DNA of 57,887 nt, from positions 27,041 to 84,927 of the forward strand of contig CAJULD010000010.1 of the NCBI GenBank assembly GCA_910587505.1, given 5' to 3'. The notes under the pieces are model-generated. The model did not search any database and was not told where the DNA came from. It saw nothing but the letters and a program-made list of their open reading frames with translations. Shown piece after piece: positions 52,903 to 57,887 of this stretch (its first letter is position 1; the number at the start of each line of letters is the position of its first letter). The position numbers and the translations under genes were made by a program. The DNA is from an uncultured Oscillospiraceae bacterium (lineage in GTDB: Bacteria; Bacillota; Clostridia; Oscillospirales; Oscillospiraceae).

Positions 52903-54501
52903 ATGGAACTGAAATTTTTAATCGTTGATGATGAGTTACACATTTGCAGATTGATTTCAAAATTTGTCAGCGACCATTTTATGCCCTGTGATATTGAATT
53001 TGCCCACTGTGGTTCAGAAGCGCTGCGTTTGATCGAGGAACACAGTCCGGATATTGTCATTACAGACATCCGTATACCGGAGTTTGACGGTATCCGGCTG
53101 GTAGAAAAAGCGTATGAGGCCAAAAGCAGAAGCAAGTTTATTATTGTCAGCGGATACAAAAAATTTGAATATGCGCACACCGCCCTTAAATTTGGCGTAG
53201 TGGATTATCTGCTCAAACCTATAGAGGAGGAAAAACTGGTCTTCGTGATCCACGGTATTATAGAACAGATTTCCAGCGCCAATACCGCCGACAGGAAATA
53301 TAACGAAATGATGCAGCAGAATGACCGCTACAGGTACCAGCTGAAGGTCAACGCATGGAAGGATGTTCTGGATGGGCATACGGCGGAGGAGACTATCCTG
53401 GTCTATCCCGATAGCCATTTCATATTGACGGCTACCCAGATAAGCGTTGATTCCTCCCTGTCGGACAACCGGCCTTTTTTCGACATGGCAGTCAAGAACC
53501 TCTCCGGGATATCCCGGGCCTTTTTTGCCAGCCCTGATACGGCAGATATCTTCGTTTACCGCCAGTACCTTATTACATGTGTGAACTTTCCGCCGGAAGA
53601 AGCCAGGCAAACGAGGGATACCATTGCGGAAGCAATGGCCGCTGCAAAGCGTTGGACGATGCAGCATGGCAGGCTGCACATTTCCACCGGGATCAGCTCC
53701 ATCTGGAAAGATCACATCTCCCTTGCCTGTCAGGCTTTCAGGCAGGCGTTGAATTGCGCCCGCTGCCACGTGGAGGGCGGATTTGAAAAAGTGTTCTGGG
53801 CAGATGACTATGCCCACCGCATCAGGGTACTGCCCGCAGTGATCCGGCGGGCAGTACAGCGCTTTGACCTGTGTCTGGAAAACGCGCAGCCACAGCAGGT
53901 GGACGGATATTTCCAGCAGCTCCTCGATGCGGTCCAGACCATCCCCCTGCTGCACCCGGCCTGTTTGTACGATATTCGCGCCCGGATACTGCGGATACTG
54001 AATGAATATTCTGCACAGCTAGGGATAAAAGATATTCCTGCCCTGGAGCAGGACAATTTCTGCTCCAGGGCAGCCTCTTATCCGGAGTTTTTTCGTGAAA
54101 TGGCCAATGATATGTCCCGCTGCCTCGAGGAGATCAACCGGCAGAAAAACGAGATCGACAGCGTCCCTGTTGTGCTTGCCCGGCGGTATGTTCATGAACA
54201 TCTTGGGGAAGAAATCCGGCAGGAACGGGTTGCAGAAGAAGTGCATCTGAGCGCCGCATATTTCAGCGCGCTGTTTAAGCGGATGACCGGGTGTACGTTC
54301 AGTGAATATGTCATTAAAGAACGGATCCGCTGCGCAAAAAAGCTGCTGACAACCAGCACGCTCAACATCAGTGAAATCTCGGACCGCCTGGGCTATACGG
54401 ATATTCGCGCCTTTTCTAGGCGTTTCAAGCGTGAGGTGGGAATCACACCCACGGAGTTTCGGGCCATACATTTTGACAGCAGTATAGATTGGTGGGAATA
54501 G
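52903..54501 (+). CDS. AraC-type response regulator (YesN-like)
   Basis: 532 residues from ATG 52903 (CGGAG upstream). N-terminal receiver: FLIVDDELHI, phospho-Asp ~55 in VITDIRIPEFDG, IVSGYKKFEYA, Lys in YLLKPIEEE. A middle region of ~270 residues has no clear motif. A C-terminal AraC helix-turn-helix pair follows: VAEEVHLSAAYFSALFKRMT and ISEISDRLGYTDIRAFSRRF. Typical regulator of sugar ABC operons in Clostridia. It is next to, and in the same direction as, the catabolic cluster, its likely target. Confidence 0.92.
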   Translation: MELKFLIVDDELHICRLISKFVSDHFMPCDIEFAHCGSEALRLIEEHSPDIVITDIRIPEFDGIRLVEKAYEAKSRSKFIIVSGYKKFEYAHTALKFGVVDYLLKPIEEEKLVFVIHGIIEQISSANTADRKYNEMMQQNDRYRYQLKVNAWKDVLDGHTAEETILVYPDSHFILTATQISVDSSLSDNRPFFDMAVKNLSGISRAFFASPDTADIFVYRQYLITCVNFPPEEARQTRDTIAEAMAAAKRWTMQHGRLHISTGISSIWKDHISLACQAFRQALNCARCHVEGGFEKVFWADDYAHRIRVLPAVIRRAVQRFDLCLENAQPQQVDGYFQQLLDAVQTIPLLHPACLYDIRARILRILNEYSAQLGIKDIPALEQDNFCSRAASYPEFFREMANDMSRCLEEINRQKNEIDSVPVVLARRYVHEHLGEEIRQERVAEEVHLSAAYFSALFKRMTGCTFSEYVIKERIRCAKKLLTTSTLNISEISDRLGYTDIRAFSRRFKREVGITPTEFRAIHFDSSIDWWE

Positions 54502-54502
54502 C

Positions 54503-55474
54503 ATGCTGTTCTTTTGCCTCATTTCCGTCCTGACCGTCAGTATTATCATTATTGCCGTGCAGCGTGCGGACACCCCTCTCTTTTGTTTTGCGGTGTTGCT
54601 CGTTGCCCTGATTGCCTGCATCTATACCGCCATTCTGCTCTTTTTGCAGAAACGCAGGAATAAGCTTCTGCACACTGCCATTGAAAAACTGAAGGCAGGC
54701 GGGAAATATGAAGCGGGTGAGCTTCCTCAGAAAATGCAGGAATTTATCCGATTGTACCGGGACAGCGTCCTTGCGGAATCCGGAAAACCGGATAACGCCC
54801 AGGAAATGAAGTTCCGCGTGCTGCTCAACCAGATCAACCCGCATTTTTTGTATAATACGCTGGAAAGCATACGGTCTGTCGCCATTTGCGATGGTGAAAA
54901 AGGACTGGATCAGATTGCCGCCATGACGGCCGCCTTAGCGAAATATTTTCGCTACAACATTTCGTACAGCAATGATCTTGTGACATTGGCCGACGAAATC
55001 GAAAACATCAATCAGTATATGCTCATTCAGCGATTCCGTTTTTCAGACCGTTTTCAACTGGAGATCAAATACAACTGCGACCGCGACGCCGCGCTGAAGA
55101 TCACACTTCCCAGGCTGATCTTACAGCCGATCATCGAAAATGCAATTTTTCATGGGCTGGAGACAAAAAGCGAACCCGGCAGGATTATTGTCAGAATCGA
55201 TGAAACACCCCAGCGGGTAATCATATGTGTGGAGGATAACGGCGTTGGGATAAAAGATGAGGACCTTGTTACGCTCCAGGACAACATCAACGCACCCTAC
55301 CATCATCTGCCATCCGTTGAATCCGGTCACAACGGTATCGCGCTTTGGCAGATTAATCAGCAGATTATGATGCTGTTTGGGAAGCATTATGGCATTAAGA
55401 TATTCAGTACGCAAAATGTCGGGACAGTGGTAGAGATCACCCTGCCGTCAGTCCGAAAGGATCAGCATATATGA
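54503..55474 (+). CDS. YesM-type histidine kinase without an extracellular sensor domain
   Basis: 323 residues. Two membrane helices (~2-19 and ~27-47) joined by about seven residues, so almost nothing is outside the cell. Then a short linker, the His_kinase motif LLNQINPHFLYNTLESIRS (phospho-His ~113), and an ATPase domain with LQPIIENAIFHG and VEDNGVGIKDED. YesM relatives usually have ~250 extracellular residues; here they are missing. Inference: it senses through a partner, for example the transporter or the dead ABC protein whose start overlaps its stop (ATGA). Confidence 0.9.
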   Translation: MLFFCLISVLTVSIIIIAVQRADTPLFCFAVLLVALIACIYTAILLFLQKRRNKLLHTAIEKLKAGGKYEAGELPQKMQEFIRLYRDSVLAESGKPDNAQEMKFRVLLNQINPHFLYNTLESIRSVAICDGEKGLDQIAAMTAALAKYFRYNISYSNDLVTLADEIENINQYMLIQRFRFSDRFQLEIKYNCDRDAALKITLPRLILQPIIENAIFHGLETKSEPGRIIVRIDETPQRVIICVEDNGVGIKDEDLVTLQDNINAPYHHLPSVESGHNGIALWQINQQIMMLFGKHYGIKIFSTQNVGTVVEITLPSVRKDQHI

Positions 55475-56916
55475 GTGGGAACAAGATGCGTGAAGAGGCG
55501 CTTCGGGCTGACGGAATCTATTTGGAAGTGGGAGACCGGATGGTCCTGGAGAATATCGGCCTGCATCTTTTTCAGGGCGAGGTGCTGGGTATCGCAGGTA
55601 CATTTCATTCCGGGATCGTCTACCTCAAACAGATCCTGCAAGGTAAGCTCATTCCCCGGCAGGGACAATTTTATGTGCGAGGGAATCAGGCTGTCCGGCC
55701 GGGCAGACTTTCTCTCCATATCGGACAAATTACCGCAGACTCCCTTTTAGCGGAAGAACTGACTGTAGCTGAAAATCTCTTTTTAATCAGGCCGCACAGA
55801 CCGGCGCTGGTCAACTGGCTTTCCATGGACCACTATATCAACGAACTGCTTGCCACGGTTGCACCGGAAGTCCGGGCTGAACAGCAGGTCAGCACCCTGT
55901 CTGTAGTCCAGAAGAAAATTGTGGAGATTGTAAAATTTGCTCTGATGGATATTTCGGTTATCCTGATCGATGACAGTATCTGCTATACAGAGAAAGCAAA
56001 CTTAATACTATATCGGGCCATTCGCACATTCTGCGGCAAGGGAATGTCTTTTCTGTATTTTGCCAATCATTCCAATTGCTTTATAGATAATGCAGACAGA
56101 ATCATGATTTTTCGGAATAATCACCTGACGGGGTATGTAATCAACGATGGCTTTCAGCAGATGCAGGTAAAGGCTCTTATTGCGCCAAACGTGGCGGATG
56201 CATCACTCTCAGGGCCAACGGACAATGTGCAGAGCGAAAAGGTCCTTTACCGGATTTCCTGTCAACATACCGCAGAATGGCAGCATATCTGCATCCACGA
56301 AAGCGAAATCGTCTGCTTTGTCTCCCACGATCATGAATTCATCCGCGCATTGGAAGAGATGTTTGAAAACATATCCCATGCGAATACAAAAACAGATTTA
56401 TCCAAAGCACATGATGCCATCTGGAAGCTGGAGCGTTTTAAACGCCATGCGATCACATTTATGCCATACAACTATTTTGAGAGTATTATTTGTCAAGACC
56501 TGACGGTATATGACAATGCTTATCTCAACTATCGTGCAAAAAGCCTGCGGGATAAACTGACGTTTTACTTTAAAAAGAACAACTACTTTTCCCGTCAGGT
56601 AGAAAAAGTCATGAAGAAACCCGCAGGCTGGGCGCGCCGGTCCCGGTCTCACATGCTGCCCAGGTATGAGCAATGGCAGCTGATGACCTTTCGCAACTTT
56701 ATTGGCGATGCAAAAACAATTTTCATGAGCTATCCCACGAAAGAATCTGCGGCCATTTTGCAAATGGCGAGGCAGAAAAGACTGTCTATCATTATTGCGA
56801 CAGACAGTCCGGAAGATATTGGGGAAATATGCGATAAGATACTGGTGGTGGAATACGGCAGAGTGGTGGAGAATATTCACCAGGACATACCGGGCAGATG
56901 CTCCTCCCCTGTTTAA
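55471..56916 (+). CDS. RbsA-like double ABC protein with inactive nucleotide sites (regulatory pseudo-ATPase)
   Basis: 481 residues, close to a complete RbsA. Cassette 1 aligns by LVENIGLHLFQGEVLGIAG-type spacing, but the P-loop reads GTFHSGIV (~43-50) with no Lys or Ser/Thr. The signature is LSVVQKKIVEI, Walker B is VILIDDS (~162-168) with no catalytic Glu, and the H-loop is ANHSN. Cassette 2 has SHDHEFIRALEEMF where a P-loop belongs and IFMSYPTKE for Walker B, but keeps ATDSPEDIGEICDKILVVEYGR. The reading frame is intact, so this looks maintained rather than decaying. It is coupled to the kinase gene. Inference: it binds the transporter permease or the kinase as a signal adaptor. Confidence 0.8.
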   Translation: MSGNKMREEALRADGIYLEVGDRMVLENIGLHLFQGEVLGIAGTFHSGIVYLKQILQGKLIPRQGQFYVRGNQAVRPGRLSLHIGQITADSLLAEELTVAENLFLIRPHRPALVNWLSMDHYINELLATVAPEVRAEQQVSTLSVVQKKIVEIVKFALMDISVILIDDSICYTEKANLILYRAIRTFCGKGMSFLYFANHSNCFIDNADRIMIFRNNHLTGYVINDGFQQMQVKALIAPNVADASLSGPTDNVQSEKVLYRISCQHTAEWQHICIHESEIVCFVSHDHEFIRALEEMFENISHANTKTDLSKAHDAIWKLERFKRHAITFMPYNYFESIICQDLTVYDNAYLNYRAKSLRDKLTFYFKKNNYFSRQVEKVMKKPAGWARRSRSHMLPRYEQWQLMTFRNFIGDAKTIFMSYPTKESAAILQMARQKRLSIIIATDSPEDIGEICDKILVVEYGRVVENIHQDIPGRCSSPV

Positions 56917-56984
56917 ACCGCACCCGGGATTATGGGTGGCCGGACGTGTAATACGGAAATAGAAACAGTGGGGAATAAATTGAT

Positions 56985-57039
56985 ATGCTCCCTCTATAAG
57001 AGACAGTGAAAAAGGAAACTGTCATTATAAAGGGAGCAT
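56985..57039. repeat. ~22-bp imperfect inverted repeat
   Basis: Bases 56985-57007 and 57018-57039 are near-complementary (outer ATGCTCCCT/AGGGAGCAT, inner GACAGT/ACTGTC) around a 10-base loop. It directly precedes a transposase-like relic and may be the end of a decayed insertion element. Confidence 0.6.
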
Positions 57040-57043
57040 AACT

Positions 57044-57242
57044 GTGTCCAGGAAAGAGAACCACCGGGGCGGAGAGCAAGTGAACACTGTCCGGAGGATT
57101 TTGAAATGCGGGATAAGCATCGGCACAGCGGGCCAGGAAACAGGAGTGGACCGGAAAACTGTCCACACTCCTTTTAAGGCGGGTGTGACTGTTGTCGTTG
57201 AAGGGAGACATTATGATCGTCTTAAATCAGACGGTATCAGCG
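57044..57242 (+). pseudogene. Transposase helix-turn-helix remnant
   Basis: Starting GTG 57044, the frame reads VRRILKCGISIGTAGQETGV then DRKTVHTPF, the N-terminal helix-turn-helix pattern of IS21/IstA-like transposases (IKRLL..G.S.REIA...G..RKTV). The frame then runs into nrdR without any catalytic domain. A relic only. Confidence 0.5.
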
Positions 57243-57698
57243 TCACTTGTCCTCCAGCAGCTTTGCCAGCTCGGCCATGAAGGTATGAATGTCCTTGAAT
57301 TGCCGGTAGACGGAGGCGAAGCGGACGTAGGCCACCTCATCCACGTCCCGCAGCCTGTCCATGACCTGCTCCCCCACCAGCTCCGTAGGGATCTCCCGTT
57401 CCAGGTTATTTTGCAGGTTCTGCTCGATCTCGTCGGTCATCCGCTCCAGATCCGCTATGGACACCGTCCGCTTTTCACAGGCCCGCAGCATGCTGCCCAG
57501 CACCTTGTTGCGGTCGAAGCTCTGACGGCTGCCATCCTTCTTGATGACCACCATGGGCAGCGATTCCATGGTTTCATAGGTGGTAAACCGCTTCTCGCAG
57601 GCCAGACACTCCCGCCGCCGGCGGATGCTGTTGCCTTCGTCGGCAGGGCGGCTGTCCACCACCCTGCTCTCCTTATAACCGCAGTAGGGACATTTCAT
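57243..57698 (-). CDS. nrdR: Transcriptional repressor NrdR
   Basis: 151 residues from ATG 57696-57698 behind AAGGAGGG. Zinc ribbon MKCPYCGYKESRVVDSR...CLACEKRFTTYE, then an ATP-cone domain (VVIKKDGSRQSFDRNKVLGS) and the C-terminal YVRFASVYRQFKDIHTFM. Represses ribonucleotide reductase genes according to dATP/ATP. Upstream of it 57699-57887 holds only its 5' region (possible -10 TAATAT on the minus strand near 57746). Confidence 0.96.
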   Translation of the reverse strand: MKCPYCGYKESRVVDSRPADEGNSIRRRRECLACEKRFTTYETMESLPMVVIKKDGSRQSFDRNKVLGSMLRACEKRTVSIADLERMTDEIEQNLQNNLEREIPTELVGEQVMDRLRDVDEVAYVRFASVYRQFKDIHTFMAELAKLLEDK

Positions 57699-57887
57699 CG
57701 CGGGGCCCTCCTTCAAAAACCGGCAAATTTTGCCTTTTCACCATATTAACACAGAAAAGAGGGAAAAGCAAACATGGAATCCGGTAAATTTTCCTGTCGC
57801 TACTGCCAGAAAGGCAGGAAAAGCAAGAAAAAACCAAAATGTCAAGAATAAATTAGAATAACTTGAAAAAAATTTTATATCCCTGCT

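Overview
The window reads as a chromosome segment of a GC-rich Gram-positive anaerobe of the class Clostridia, most likely an Oscillospiraceae-type gut bacterium (Flavonifractor/Oscillibacter-like). The support is strong AGGAGG-type ribosome binding sites, an hrcA-grpE-dnaK-dnaJ operon behind a perfect CIRCE operator, a pyrCKDF + pyrEBI pyrimidine locus, a VTC/DUF4956/CotH gene set, YesM/YesN-type regulators and NrdR. The genus is an inference. No rRNA, tRNA or CRISPR array was seen.

Layout. (1) 1-3.75 kb: right end of an integrated filamentous-phage (inovirus-like) element. It has a repeat-rich surface protein with a coat-like C-terminal membrane segment, a Zot/pI-type assembly ATPase, an IS30-family transposase, three overlapping small genes on the other strand, a multi-hairpin intergenic region, and four modules bounded by inverted GTAACAC/GTGTTAC. 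(2) 3.8-8.2 kb: 8-oxoguanine deaminase-type amidohydrolase, AEC transporter, KDPG aldolase and KDG kinase. (3) 8.2-12.7 kb: structured leader, then hybrid histidine kinase, receiver, CheX-like phosphatase and receiver. (4) 12.7-18.1 kb: CotH kinase, DUF4956 and VTC polyphosphate polymerase genes, divergent from an OmpR-type two-component system with a candidate operator between them. (5) 18.1-23.5 kb: CIRCE-controlled heat-shock operon plus rpiB. (6) 23.8-27.1 kb: pstSCAB phosphate transporter without phoU. (7) 27.1-28.9 kb: DNase I/CdtB-fold protein coupled to an unknown helical protein, under a 44-bp perfect palindrome. (8) 29-36.5 kb: de novo pyrimidine genes, interrupted by a HAD-DUF4275-like fusion gene and by decayed accessory-element remnants. 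(9) 36.6-41.3 kb: GNAT acetyltransferase, mnmE, subtilase-like lipoprotein and ParB/Noc-like protein, a combination often found near the replication origin. (10) 41.6-52.7 kb: SGNH esterase and a large catabolic cluster: ribose-type ABC transporter, nitrilase-fold amidase, amidohydrolase, zinc alcohol dehydrogenase, SDR, DhaK, DhaL and an RpiB-like isomerase. (11) 52.9-56.9 kb: AraC-type response regulator, YesM-type kinase and an RbsA-like double ABC protein that has lost its nucleotide-binding motifs. (12) 57-57.9 kb: transposase-like relic and nrdR.

How it fits together. The 41.6-56.9 kb block looks like one functional unit: import of a small polyol or derivative, release and oxidation to a ketose, phosphorylation by a split DhaK/DhaL kinase, and isomerisation by an RpiB-like enzyme towards the pentose phosphate pathway. 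Its likely regulator has a kinase with no extracellular sensor domain plus a dead ABC protein, which suggests that transporter status is the signal. This and the inovirus-like element with its GTAACAC modules are the two most novel-looking parts of the window. Functions are inferred from protein motifs and gene order; no database search was run.
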